A DNA stretch of 64,000 bases from Tigriopus japonicus (lineage: Eukaryota > Arthropoda > Copepoda > Harpacticoida > Harpacticidae), in assembly GCA_010645155.1 (NCBI GenBank), contig CM021313.1, positions 4,705,542-4,769,541 of the forward strand, given 5' to 3'. The notes beneath the pieces are model-generated. The model had not been told where the DNA came from. It searched no databases and was given only the letters and a program-made list of their open reading frames with translations. Both the position numbers and the translations under genes were made by a program. Positions 1 to 11,994 of the stretch are shown in pieces (the first letter of the stretch is position 1; each line of letters starts with the position of its first letter).

Positions 1-1005
1 TTGGATCCTGGGGAGCTGTACAAGGTGGAGTTGAAGAGCAAAACCGGCAATGTGACTTGTCGATCCCCGATTCAAGAGAACATCATGACCATGCCCATTC
101 CGGTCAAGGGTCTCATGATCAGTCAAGTCAAGTCTGCGTCTTGCTTGATCCAGTGGCTCAGTCCTAGCGGTCATTCCTGCTTAAAAGGCTATCAAGTAGA
201 CGTGACATTGCAGGATGGGAAACTCTTCAAAAGTGCCACCGTATCCAAAAATACATGCGTCTTACGGATCAACGACATGATGTCTGCCACGGATTACGTG
301 GTAAGGGTCACCACACTCTGCGTTCACATGGATCAACGGACCGAGAGTGTCCCCGTGGAAATGTCCCTAAGTACTTTGCCTGAGCCCGTGAATAATATCC
401 GCATCGAAAATGTCACCCACAACTCGGCCGTTATCAAGTGGGACTCGGTGACCACTTTCGGCGCTCTGAATCCCTCCAATTGCATCTACAATCTGACCAT
501 CCAATGCCACGATATCGACTTCTTCTTCTGTGTCGACGTCGGTGGAGACAAGAATCAGTACCTTCTCTCCAAATTGCCCGACCCTCAGGGTTCAGGCAGA
601 AAGTTCAAGGTAGAGATGCGGGTCTCCATGTTGACGGTACAGGAGATTGAAGTCCAATCCGAAATCGTCGAGGAGGATTTCTACACGCCTCCAGTCAAGC
701 CCACTAATGTGAGGGTGGATTCGAAGAAGAACGAGATCATTTGGACCCCTTCTGAAACGACAAGTGTCACTGGGTACAGGGTTCGATGGAGGGCGGATGA
801 GGATGGTGGCAAAGCCCAGGAGATTATTGTGCCAGGCAATTCCGTCATTCTTCCAGATGTCAAACCCAACACCTTGTACAGACTCAATATTTTCGCCATG
901 GTGAACTTTGGCGGGCGACTCCTTTTGGAGTCCAAGGAACTTCATGAAAAGATTGAGTTAGATGAGAATGGGGTTATGAAAGTTCATGACGACGATCCAA
1001 GCTGA
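1..1005 (+). CDS. Partial LRRC8/pannexin-like FN3 protein, paralog 1 (3' end only)
   Basis: The reading frame is open from the window edge and stops at 1003-1005, so only the C-terminal 334 residues are visible. They align by eye, segment by segment, with the C-terminal parts of the genes at 7661 and 11995. The first residues match the end of the second fibronectin-III-like domain (DPGELYKVEL), and three further FN3-like domains follow, at about residues 33-125, 126-230 and 231-315. Shared signatures are GHSCLKG, LPDP-GSGRK and ESKELHEK near the C-terminus. The pore domain must lie upstream, outside the window. A polyadenylation signal AATAAA lies at 1156-1161. The role is inferred from the complete paralogs: the C-terminal part of a four-helix channel-like membrane protein. 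The tail (HDDDPS) is acidic, as in the paralogs. Confidence 0.85.
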   Translation: MDPGELYKVELKSKTGNVTCRSPIQENIMTMPIPVKGLMISQVKSASCLIQWLSPSGHSCLKGYQVDVTLQDGKLFKSATVSKNTCVLRINDMMSATDYVVRVTTLCVHMDQRTESVPVEMSLSTLPEPVNNIRIENVTHNSAVIKWDSVTTFGALNPSNCIYNLTIQCHDIDFFFCVDVGGDKNQYLLSKLPDPQGSGRKFKVEMRVSMLTVQEIEVQSEIVEEDFYTPPVKPTNVRVDSKKNEIIWTPSETTSVTGYRVRWRADEDGGKAQEIIVPGNSVILPDVKPNTLYRLNIFAMVNFGGRLLLESKELHEKIELDENGVMKVHDDDPS

Positions 1006-1155
1006 CCACAAGAACCTTCGTCCAGATATATTTCCTGAGGAAACAAGAAAAAAAAGAATCGTGTCAATGGAAAGATACTACAATTTTTATCCAATGTTAT
1101 CTCCTTAATTTAGTAAGCCGTTGTTTCGAAGTATTTTCATTGTCCCTTAGATGTG

Positions 1156-1161
1156 AATAAA
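1156..1161 (+). promoter_or_regulatory. Polyadenylation signal of paralog 1
   Basis: AATAAA lies about 150 bases after the stop codon of the partial FN3 gene on the same strand, where a canonical poly(A) signal is expected. Confidence 0.6.
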
Positions 1162-4100
1162 AGCAGTCCCCCGTTCCTGGGAGGTTGAGCGTCATTTTTT
1201 CCTGTGATTCCGTCTAATTTCTTAAGCAAAACTTGCCATCTTCTGTAAACAGGAATGTTGTCCACGCTCGAGAAAAATCCATTAACGGAAGTCAAATGTT
1301 ATCGTTCCTAAGCAGACTTCTTGCCGTTTTAGCCGATAATTAATGACAACAAACCCTTGAATTAACTTTTGGTACATTTCTCCCCTAGAAACACGAGCCG
1401 GAGAACAAATTCCAAAATTATCTCCCAAGCATGACCGATTTTTAAGGAACTTTGAAAGCAATGCATTTCATCTCTACCGAGAACGGCAGACATTGGAGAT
1501 TGTCGAGGACTGAGCGTATGTATGTACTTTCCTCACCTCACCTCCAGTCCACAGAAAACTGCCTTCCTCACCTCTGTCACTGAGGTTTATGAGTAGGAGG
1601 TCTCGGTCGCTCTTGACTCAGGGAGTTCTCCGAGCTCACTTGCATTGAGGTACAAGAGCGGATCGCACTGTTTGTAGTAGGGAAAGATAGAATAAGTTGC
1701 CTGAGGAACAGGAGAACAACGGGTGCCCAAGTTGCAGTCATGGATCGGGTTGAAACGAGATGAGTCGTCCAAGTTTGTCCTTCTTCTTGGCATCCTCAAA
1801 AACATAACAACAGCAACCTCGACCTGAGTTCGACTTTTTTTCCGACAAAGCGGTGAGTGTCAACATTTTCTATTTCTTTGGAAGCGGCATGGAGGTTGTA
1901 ATTTTGGGATCAATATTTGCTTGGGAGAGCAAACGACACCTATGTTGTAAGCCTGTTGAGCACATGTTTTGGGAGATAATAGTGTTTGGTTTATGAAGGT
2001 TAAAAGGCGCAATGAAAGGTGGCTGAATCGCTTAAAATTTGATGAAAATAGAAATATGCTGTTTGAGCATTTCCTTGCACCGAGATGGAATGTGAAATAT
2101 TCCTTGAGAGAGGAGCACAATACGAAAAAACGTTACTGAGATACAAACCATGAATGACTGACTCAACTCAACAGGATTTCACAAAAAGCAGGTCAGAACA
2201 GAGACATGTCCATTTCCGTAAAAACGTACTTTTAGTGTCAAAAGGAAGTTTTTATACCATCGATCACATTTCTGTACTATAATTTTTCTTTCTGAATCAT
2301 CTTATGAATAATAACAGCGACTTCAAGCGAATCGGTTTGAGGTTGTATCAATCTCATGCCCGTGAAATACAAAGACTCGCAATTTTTCCTAAATCATATA
2401 TCGGGAATTGCTAAGAGGACAAAAGTTCTTCTGATATCGAGTACACTTAAAAAGGCCCAGATAAACTCAGACTAAGATAAATCGAAATTGATTGACTCAC
2501 CGAAAATATAACTGCTTATCCAGTGACGAAACTTTCACTTAAAGAAGCTTCTGCTTCTTTCCTAATAAGAAGCTCCTACATTCTGCAAATTTTTGCTCTC
2601 CGTATTTTTAGGCAAAAAAAATTGTCAAAGTTACAATCAATGTGACTTCTTACCTTTAATGTAACTTCTCTATGTCTGATTTCACATGCTCAATTTCTTT
2701 TAAATCTAGTAGTCAATCTATCCAAGGATGATTATTCTCCAAATGGATGAATCAGATCAATGATGAAACAAATTCATTTTCACGTTTTCTCTTGTCATAT
2801 TGTAAAATTGTAGGGGAGACTGAATAATGACACTCCTGTTTGTCAGCATTTTTCCATTCATGTTGCTTCTTGGGGAGACAAGGTTTTGAAATCAGGGGGG
2901 TACCAACTGGTTTTATACCCACTCTCAGGCCTTAAACGTAGGCATGAAATGACAAATGAGCATTCCTTTATCATGTCTCCAAATAAAGTGGCACATATCC
3001 TGCATCTCATCTGTCTTCACCTTGGCTCATTTCTTCCACGTCGAACTCGATTTTGATGAGGTTTGCAAGATAGAAGAAGGCCTTCTCCATCACTTGAAAA
3101 TCTTGCATGCCAATTGTTTTTATAGCTGATGTAAAAAATGTGGCCAAAAGTTGGCCTCGCTCTCGCTTGGAGTGGTAGCAATTACCGATTGGCATGAATA
3201 CTAGGTATATAACTTGAAGGCAAGGCATTGCATGTACTTTTGAGTAAGGAGAGCTGAGAGAGGAAACATCGTCGCCTCAAATTATGGGGGTTCAGCATCC
3301 ATCTTCTCAGAAAATGGGCTACACCAACCAACACAATTGGGCAATGAGATGAGTCTACCTGGAGAATCCCAACTGATGAAGAAGCATCGCTTTGGACAGA
3401 CGATTTAGGTTCACTGCGTTGTTGCTTTGGGATGTTTTCGAAAAAACTTACAAGCTAGGCAATGAAACCTCGATCGAATCACTAGTAATGTTGTAAGAAA
3501 ACGACAGAAAAACACGAATGAAGAAGCTTGCTGTGAATGCTGTCAACTATCTTTTCACAAAATGTCATTCTATTTAGAATGATAAAAGCTTCCAATATGG
3601 AGAAAGTTCACGTTTTCAGAAAAAATCATCAGCTTGGAATCAAACTAAGATTTAAGGCAGACTCAAGTAAACAGAGATCGATAGTGCGATTTTCATGACA
3701 CATTCTAGAAATAAAAAAAAAGTTATGCTAGGTCAAACAATCAAAGACCTATTGCAACCCTGAGGCGCCTCATTATTTGGCTTTCACTCCCAAAGCTGTC
3801 ATTACACGAAACGATTTACATCGAACTTTAAGACAAACTTCGACATCACAGATGTAAAACCTCCTTACAAGCCAAGGGGAAAAAGTGTATCTAACTTCGA
3901 AGTTTGTCACGTACTTTGATCTAAAATGTGTCGTGTAAATGAGCCTTTAGCTAAAATTTTGCCAAAGTTCCAAACCTAAAATGAGAAAATAAGATTCCCT
4001 TACCATTCAGGGCCCAAACCCTGGCGCCTTAAGACTCCTATGAGTATAATTACACAATGCATCCGTCATTCCAAAAAATACCTCCAATTGAAGAAATCTA

Positions 4101-4836
4101 CATCGAGCAATAATTCAGTCTTTCCTTCTGTGCAAGTCTGTCTAAAACACAGATTGGCAAACAATTAAATGATGATACCCTGTTAGAGAACTCACACAAA
4201 AACAATATGTGGTTGCCTTTTTTTCAATCTTGACCGTCCTTTTTCGTTTCTGTTGGATTTTGAAAATGTTACTCCTATTTGCCAATTTCGTAGGATTTCC
4301 CATCTATTGCCAGATAAAAAAACCTTCAGGCTGAGTCCGTGGTGTGATGAAGTTCGGAGTTACTACCTGCTGTCATGGATTTTTCTTTGAGAGCATTTTC
4401 TATCTATTTTTTTGAGTTATTCCGCGTTCCCTTCTACATAAAAAACAGATTGATCATAACTAAGGCTGAGCCTGGGCATTTTTTGCAAGCAACAAGTTTC
4501 TTGATGTCCTCTAAAATTCAGACTTATAGAACACGTAATGAGAAAATGAGAAAATGAGAACCATTTTTTATTTATTGAAAAAGCACTTGGGGCATTCTAG
4601 ATTGATTTACCAATGGCCGGATATGGAATTTGACGCACATAACTTTCATTTGTGTATCGTGCCTTTTTGGATAATTGGTTCTTTTTGCGTTTTGATGCTT
4701 TTTGGATCATAAAAAATAATCGTGCTATAACACAAATACATTTAGTTGCCTTTACGATTAAACGTGTGTTTGTAAAGCGTATTCCTAAAAAAACTGCAAG
4801 ACCGAGTAAAGTCCTAGGTTCGATTCTCCTCCTCAA

Positions 4837-5051
4837 CCTTTCTCAAGGAAACTTTGGACGTTAGTACATGAGACATGCATTTCATGCTGATGAAAGGGAA
4901 GCTTACTTTTTGTTTTTACCTTTATCAGTCGTCGCAATGTCTATGTATTTAATCGAGCTAGCTATGTTTAGTGGTATGAATTTAGAATAGAGCAATAAGT
5001 GTCTAATACCTTTCTCAAGGAAACTTTCGGACCTTAATACACGAGACATGC
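4837..5051. repeat. Dispersed direct repeat pair, with a tRNA-like B-box in front of the first copy
   Basis: The segment beginning cctttctcaaggaaacttt occurs at 4837 and again at 5009. In both copies it continues through a shared stretch ending gagacatgc, and both are followed downstream by a tttatcagtcgt segment. Just before the first copy, aggttcgattc (4816-4826) matches a Pol III B-box. Together these suggest remnants of a tRNA-derived SINE family. Confidence 0.4.
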
Positions 5052-7084
5052 GTCTTTATCAGTCGTTGTAAGTTCTTTGTTTGGCATGGAACACTAGAAC
5101 TACTCCCAAATATGATCCATAGATCACTGAAGTGATTCAAAGGATCCTTGCACAATCACACCAAAAGCCAATATTACAAAACTATGCGATTCCCAAAAAA
5201 AATCATTGTTTATGCATTATGAACCCTCAAATCTGCATTTCGAAGGATATTATGTTACTCCTTATTTTCCCTTTTCTCAAGTCTTTTTGTTCAACGATTT
5301 GTAAACAATTAAAACAATTTGTAAGCGCAGTAGGCTTGCGGGGATTCTGGGGCACGCATTTCATTATCTCTAGAATTTTCTGGTGCAATTATACGAGTGT
5401 TGGAAAAGTCTTGCATCAATGGTATCAGCTAAAATATATATAATAATGGGTCTACCAAGGAATTCGTGATTGCAGATCTGTATTATTTCGATTTCCTTGA
5501 TCGCAAACAGGAATATTTGTTTGTTCTTTCACATTACAACATTATAATTTTTGAACTTTTATTTCTCCTTTGTTCTTTGAGGCCAATCCTTCTTTTTGAT
5601 TAAGGAGTCACTTCAAAAACACGGATTGGGCCTTATTGTTTTGTCTTTGGTCCAAAAGTGGAACAAAAACCGTACAAACTCAAATGAAACAAGAATGCTG
5701 ATAGAGCCATATATTGTAAATACAAGTTATTTGCATGAAATTCCCCTACCACTGACTGCTTTTTAAAAGACATGTCTTATCCTTCCTTACCAATCCTTAG
5801 CTTGGTGAGCCCTATTACGTATATTTGAATGATAGACTCAGTAAAGTTGCTGTCTTGGGGTTCATTCTTTGTGGAAAATGTCCAAAAAGAACACACCAAA
5901 CAAGTGATGCTAGAGGAATATTTAATGGATCCAGTTTTAGTAAAAAAGGCATGAGAGTCAATGCCTTGGGTTTTACTCGGGTTACTTGGCAACTGAGAAA
6001 CACAATCTTGAGACTGAATCGCTTAAGTAGAAGTGTTTTTACAGCGAGCCCCTTGATTCGATTACCATGGCTGGGTATTAGAAAATAAAAGTTGAACATT
6101 GGTAGTAAAATTTTTCTTTTTTAAAGGTATTCAAATCAATCAGGTGTTTCATTTTTTACATCATGATTTTTCAAGATAATTTGTGTACCTAAATCTAAGA
6201 CCAAGATTGCAACCAAGATTGCATTGTAAATGGTTCAACGAATCACTGTTAAGTAGTTGGTAGAATTCCAAAGATATTTGAGACCAGATTTAAGGTTTAG
6301 GGATAATGCCACATTTGAATTTGAGTTCTAGTAATTAGGTCACGGACCAAATTTTGAAGTAATGTCACTTAAAACATTCTTTGACAACAATTGTTAGGCT
6401 CAAGCGGGTCACGGGTTGTCTTAACAATTGGTCATGTCTATTTTGCCGTGGAATTTTCAATGGCTATTTTTGAACAACATTCTCCAAGGGCGAAAACAGA
6501 CTTGGTTAAGCCATATAAAATAATGCCTCAATAGAGTTCGACAATCTTTTAGGTACCATGAGACCACCTTAGGAATGGAAAATTCAGAAGGTTGTTTTCT
6601 GATGTATTTTAAGTGACTTTATATCTTTTTTTAGTCGTGACTTAATTAATAGAACTCAATTACTTGTGCAGCATTGTCTCTTCATCTCAAAACTAGTCTC
6701 AATTGTCTTTAGAACTTACAAATGACTTCTCCAGCTCAATTAAGCACCGTGGGTGCTCTGACTATGAATGACTTTTTAAGTCCAAATGCAAGTTATTTGC
6801 GCTTTTTTCGACATTTATTTACACTTTCAACCCTTTTCTGCACTTTGTTTTGCACTTTTGGGTACATTTTTATGCAACTTTTGGGAACTTAGAGGGTAAA
6901 TTTATTTGCACTTTCTGACTGTCCCTAGCACAGGGCGGATATACGGAAATTTTTGCAGGACGAGTTACAGTTGTTGAAGAGCAAAGTTTGCACGTTGAAA
7001 CTTGATATTTCCGAAGATTATTACCTAAGTTGTGCCCAAACAAAATTCCCTTCATGCCAAAGTTGTGTTCGTTTTGAAATGTTA

Positions 7085-7132
7085 ATAAATTATTTATTTA
7101 AATTATTTATAAATTATTTATAAATTATTTAT
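7085..7132. repeat. AT-rich minisatellite
   Basis: The unit taaattattta recurs about four to five times with small variation. Confidence 0.7.
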
Positions 7133-7660
7133 GTGATTAAATAATGTGAAGTTAACGTGCAGAATCAAGCCTCTGGTCTGACAGGTTATTCTTGACAGGC
7201 CCTGACCACTTGGGGCATTTGGAGGCTGGACAAATGACCATGACTTCAACCCTACAAACGAACTTGTTTGGGCACAACTCCTTAGCAAACGTCACAACCA
7301 AAGGTCAGCTGAGGCCTGAAAATTGTCCAACAAATCGTTAGCCGAGTCTGGCTGAACATACCCACTCTGGAACTCTGTGGTCCCTAATATTGACTCAATG
7401 AGTAAACTAAAGTTAAATAACTAGCGCCCACCTCTTCCTCTCTCTGATGGAAAAGAGTTCAGCAGAAGTCTGTTATTCCTCCTTGATCAAAAACACACAT
7501 TAAAAGTCTTCCAACACTTGTGGCATTCATGTTATTGGTTTCTTCAAACGAACAATTAACTGCTTCGAGGTTGCGCGATCGCTTTGTCATGTACATTTCC
7601 CCGCGAAAGCCCTAATTTATTTCTTCTTTTCCGCAGAAAAACCAATAAACTAATCAAATT

Positions 7661-10270
7661 ATGGATGGAGGGATGGAGAAGGTGGTGAACTCGTGGCTCA
7701 TCGACCCAGCTTGGCAGAAGGTCTTTAAGCACACTTTGGACGTAATCACGGATTATGTGTCTTATGTCTTGGTCACTGTCGGGGCTGTGGCCTTAAGTGT
7801 GCGACTCCTTACAACTGTAGGAACTGGTGACCTCGTTTGTCTGATTGTAGGCGTCAAAGATGCTGAAATAGGCACATTGGGAGCGTATCCAGGGGGTGGA
7901 ACCTTGGGTCTCATCTCATATGCTCAAACTGAACAGTCATGCATCAATTCCGTGTTTTCACCGTTTAAGGAGTATCTCCCGTTCATCATGCTCTTACAGA
8001 CATTGATTTTGGTGATAGTGGAAAAGTTTACGTTCAAAATTCCACGAATTGCGCAAAAAGTGGAGCGATTCTACAAGAACATTGTGGAGGAATCTCTCTT
8101 TGGAAAAGATCCCGATGTGACAGAAGATATGACGGACACTAAAACAAGTACAGAGGCCATTTCCAGGCGAAGACAACGCAACGAGATTTGCGTCTCATTG
8201 AAAAGAAGCAGTATCATTCATCGGGTATATATTGGTAAAAACTTTGTCGAAATTATTCTGGGGATTATCTTCCTCTTGGTCAATTTGAAACATGCCCTTT
8301 TGCCTATGGATCCTAATACAAGATGCGAAGTCGAGATCCAATCGTTCCCCGGGATTGTCGATGAAGAAGGAACAGTGCTATTTCAATGCCGGGGCAAAAA
8401 GATGGCATTTTTTAACTTGGCTCTTTGGGCCCAGGTTATCTTGATCGGGATCCACGTGGTCCTCTCCTTTGGGTCCCTCATCTGGTGCTGGAGATTTAGA
8501 TCTGTGACAAGACTCCTCAAAACCATTGAGGCCATGCAAAAAGATTGGGAGCCGGATATCGTAAGTGGCGTCGAAGGTGCAGACTTTTTGTTCTTGTTTG
8601 ATTTACTCTCTCACAGTTGCGGTATCGAATCTACCCTCAGGGTTTTGACCCATTCCGATGATACATTCTACAATATATGTCGACCCAAGATCAATGCTAA
8701 GGACTTTCTTCACCTTGAAGAGGATCGTTTAAAAGTAACTTGGAGACCGGCCGACATTGAAAAATGGCTCCATAATGGAAAAAGGAAAAGCAACGCTGAG
8801 AAAATTATCACCGTTGATTGCTACGAAATCACCATTTTCCCTGCTGAATCCGTAAAGAACTCTCAATCTGTGGTCCCCAAAGAGTTGGGATTAGAAGGAG
8901 CTGAATACTCGGCCTGGTTTTATGATCTCCAAGGAGGTCGAACGGAATATGTTCTCACCGTCGCCACAATGATTGGAAAATCTCGAATGAAAGGAACCAA
9001 AATTATTACAACACTCATGCCCTATGGCCCCGAGCGTCCCAGAACTGGAATGCTGAAATCAGCTGGCACTCATCAAGTTGAAATATTTTGGGATCCCCCC
9101 AAAGGTGAATTCACAAAATATACATTGAGCGTGGAGCAACTGAGAGATATGTTCTCCCCGATTGGATCAGAATTTGGATCCATGGTTTCCACTTCCAGTT
9201 TAAACTCAACTGGAGAGACAGTGCGAAATCTACAGAATCTCAGTTACAAGCTCACAAACTACACAATCTTGGGTCTCAAACCTGGGGAATTGTACAAAGT
9301 TGAGCTTGGCACTAAAACTGCAAACGTGGCTTCTCGACAACCCATTATGGAATATATTCTCACGAAACCTCTTCCGTTGTCCGGATTAACCGCCAGTGAC
9401 ATTCACCCAAATTCTTGCGTAATCCAATGGTTCAAGCTCCACGGTCACTCTTGCCTGAAAGGATTTCACATCATCTTGACTACTAATGATGGCAAGACCT
9501 TCAAGAATATCACCATTCCGAAAATGGTCAAATCCTTCCGTTTCACGGATCTCGCACCAAGCACGGATTATGACTTCCACGTGACCACATTGTGCGTTAG
9601 CGGCGAAAAACGAACTGAAAGTGAACCTGCCGTCCTTCCTTTTAGTACCCCTCCCGAGCCCGTGAATAATTTGCGGCTAGAAGCGGCTTCATCCAATTCC
9701 CTACACGTCAAATGGGATCCTGTGACAGCACTCACGGCCAGTTTAGCCTACAATCTAGCAATTGAGTGCAAGGAGATCGAATACAGCTTCAGTGTCGACA
9801 TTACCGGAGACAAGTCACAGTATATGTTCTCAAAGCTCCCTGATCCTGATGGAAGTGGGCGGAAATATCAGGTCTCCATTCGAGTCTCTCTTCTGACCTT
9901 CAAGGAGAACGAAATCAAAAGCGAGACCTCCAAGGACTATTTTTACACACTACCCATTAAGCCCAGTAATCTGCGTGTTGGATCCGAACCAAACCAGATT
10001 GAATGGACGAAATCCCCAACCGCGACTGTAGAGAGCTACAGAATCAGGTGGAAAACGGAGGAAGAAGCCCCGATCAAACTGGAGGCCACTGTCGAGGACT
10101 GCAGTTATACTTTTGAGGATCTCCGACCTGGGACTGTTTACCGAGTAAATATCTACGCCATGGTCAGGACCCTGACTGGTTTTGTTGAGAGTAAAGAGCT
10201 CCATGAGAAGCTTGTGGTCGATGAAAACGGCCAATTATTTCTCTATGAGGATGAAGAAGGAAAGAACTAA
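7661..10270 (+). CDS. LRRC8/pannexin-like four-helix membrane protein with five FN3-like domains, paralog 2
   Basis: Single-exon 869-aa protein, probably a plasma-membrane channel subunit (inferred). Seen: TM1 at about 31-52 after DVITDYVSYVL, TM2 at 105-124 in EYLPFIMLLQTLILVIVEKF followed by TFKIPR, TM3 at 195-210 after RVYIGKNF, and TM4 at 249-277. Putative extracellular loops hold cysteines 60 and 94 (loop 1) and 222 and 243 (loop 2, CEVEIQSFPG...FQC). From family knowledge, LRRC8 proteins show the same order: TDYIS in TM1, YFPYLVLLHTLIF then FWFKFPR in TM2, YRLYMRQ before TM3, and a DCTVDIESLTG...YRC loop. LRRC8 then has leucine-rich repeats; here residues 350-850 instead form about five FN3-like units (PPKGEFTKYTL, GHSCLKGF, LPDPDGSGRKY, PGTVYRVNIYAM). 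The ATG at 7661 is chosen because it aligns with the start of the next paralog. If LRRC8 topology holds, the FN3 units are cytosolic. Confidence 0.85.
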   Translation: MDGGMEKVVNSWLIDPAWQKVFKHTLDVITDYVSYVLVTVGAVALSVRLLTTVGTGDLVCLIVGVKDAEIGTLGAYPGGGTLGLISYAQTEQSCINSVFSPFKEYLPFIMLLQTLILVIVEKFTFKIPRIAQKVERFYKNIVEESLFGKDPDVTEDMTDTKTSTEAISRRRQRNEICVSLKRSSIIHRVYIGKNFVEIILGIIFLLVNLKHALLPMDPNTRCEVEIQSFPGIVDEEGTVLFQCRGKKMAFFNLALWAQVILIGIHVVLSFGSLIWCWRFRSVTRLLKTIEAMQKDWEPDIVSGVEGADFLFLFDLLSHSCGIESTLRVLTHSDDTFYNICRPKINAKDFLHLEEDRLKVTWRPADIEKWLHNGKRKSNAEKIITVDCYEITIFPAESVKNSQSVVPKELGLEGAEYSAWFYDLQGGRTEYVLTVATMIGKSRMKGTKIITTLMPYGPERPRTGMLKSAGTHQVEIFWDPPKGEFTKYTLSVEQLRDMFSPIGSEFGSMVSTSSLNSTGETVRNLQNLSYKLTNYTILGLKPGELYKVELGTKTANVASRQPIMEYILTKPLPLSGLTASDIHPNSCVIQWFKLHGHSCLKGFHIILTTNDGKTFKNITIPKMVKSFRFTDLAPSTDYDFHVTTLCVSGEKRTESEPAVLPFSTPPEPVNNLRLEAASSNSLHVKWDPVTALTASLAYNLAIECKEIEYSFSVDITGDKSQYMFSKLPDPDGSGRKYQVSIRVSLLTFKENEIKSETSKDYFYTLPIKPSNLRVGSEPNQIEWTKSPTATVESYRIRWKTEEEAPIKLEATVEDCSYTFEDLRPGTVYRVNIYAMVRTLTGFVESKELHEKLVVDENGQLFLYEDEEGKN

Positions 10271-11994
10271 AGTCTCGGATCAAGCACCCACCGACTGATT
10301 CTTGTTAATATGTGAACCTGATTCATATTTTTGTATGAACGTTGTAAAACCTAGTATACTCGCTAATCACGCAAAAGCGGTTTGTATTCATCATTTCAAG
10401 TTCGATATCGATTTAATGTTTTCATTCACACATTGAGGGCCTTCTTTGTTTAGTTCTGGTTGGATGATGGTAAGTTTTACTTCATTAAATTGGTCGACCC
10501 AGTCAGCCAACGGGCAAATGGTTTGAAATTGTCACGGTCTCATTGGTCGATTTAACAGAAACAGGTTAATGCAAATTAAACAATAGAAACCGGACGTTAA
10601 AACAAGTGCAATGATGTGTTGGACGTACTTCGAGACACCAAGTCAAACCGCAAGAAGTGTGATTAAAAATAACTTTAAAACGTACGGCGGAGCGTTTGCT
10701 GTTCACAAAGGTCATTGGAATCCAGCCCATCATTTCTTTGAAAATTGAATGACGTGAGTCCCTTTCTGATACTTTCAAAATCCAGTTCAATCCGCTCTAC
10801 GAGGAATCTGGTAAAATAAGCGTTGGAGCGAACTCTCCAGTTGCATGACTCAGGTCGTTGGTTAGTTCATAACGGAGAACCTGGAGGGCTTGAAGTGCAT
10901 GGAACAAGGGCCTCTTATCGAAAGACGCAACTTCCAAAGCACATGATAGATTTAGCTGGCCCGCTTCAACGGCAGATGTCCACCTCCATGCAGAACATTC
11001 ACGGGAGGGTTTGGGCACTTGCAAGTACTGTTCACTCAAGGGGACTAGGACTAATCATGCTGTACGTAAACAACTGCAGAGTTTGGAGGGAAGGTGTATT
11101 TTCTGTCCATACCTGACTCTCCTCTCCGTTCAAAAAGTACTCACTTACACTCTATCCCTCATTTCTTGGAGATATCTAGCCATAGCAGTTGTTCGATATC
11201 ATAACTCTCGATTTGAAACGCGACAAACGTGTTCGACAACGACCGCAAAGTGAAAATCCATCTAGGCGGTAAGTTTTGCACATGCCAGTCTCGTCAGGAA
11301 AAGAATTTGAAGTTCTACTTATCAGTTGAGCCGTTTCCAAACATAAAGAATCAACGAGTGCAGTGCTCTCTCTGGTTTATGGAACATGCTGCAAAGAACC
11401 CCAATCAAGGAGCAAAATTGATTCAAGTAAAGCATCAAACTTCTAAATTTCACCATTGCTGCATGTCTTAGAGTAATTCTGGCCATTTCTTGCGTGTTCA
11501 AAGTTTTTAGTGAAAGATTTCAAACACTCAGTGAACATAGACTATCTCGAAGGGTGAAAAATCAAGGTATTTTGGCTCACTTCTGGAATTTTACCAAACC
11601 GTAGCTTAAATTAGTGAATTGCGCGAGAAAAATCTGAGAGCACTGTAGTAGTGAGTATCTATGTTGCTATCAATAATCCAATTATTTGTGGCGCCAAAAT
11701 AAGAGGTTGATGAGAAAGCTTGCATGTGTGCCAACGAGCTGGCATTTGGAGTGGTTGCTTTCTTCATATGGCTTTGACTAACGACCAAGATGGTTAGAAA
11801 GGAGAGTGCGATTGTGAACGTATTATGCTGTAAATGCTTTCCTTGTCTATTGTACCTTTTGCTCAAGCCTGAAGTTTTATCGCATTTCAGGACGATGATT
11901 TAAGAAGAAGTTGCCTCACTATCGGCGGTCACCAATTGCAACATCCGCTCAGCTCTAGTTCGGATTTGGACGAGTTCGACATTACTATCGCATA
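10271..11994. other. Intergenic region between paralogs 2 and 3
   Basis: No convincing gene. The short frames at 10797-11471 have no recognisable domain. A splice-acceptor-like catttcag ends at about 11890, roughly 105 bases before the start of paralog 3, so a 5' UTR intron is plausible here as for paralog 2. Confidence 0.55.

Larger units (their letters stand above)
1006..7660. other. Intergenic region, no gene recognised
   Basis: This 6.6 kb stretch separates paralogs 1 and 2. Short open frames on both strands show no recognisable domain. It is AT-rich with scattered repeats: a repeated segment at 4837 and 5009, a tRNA-like B-box at 4816-4826 and an AT-rich minisatellite near 7085. A possible splice acceptor (ttccgcag, 7627-7634) precedes the start codon of paralog 2 by about 26 bases, which suggests an intron in its 5' UTR. 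Confidence 0.6.

Noticed and set aside
7661..8500. Innexin assignment for the four-helix domain
   Set aside because: Arthropod gap-junction innexins carry a YYQWV motif at the start of TM2, which is absent here; the segment patterns match LRRC8 better.
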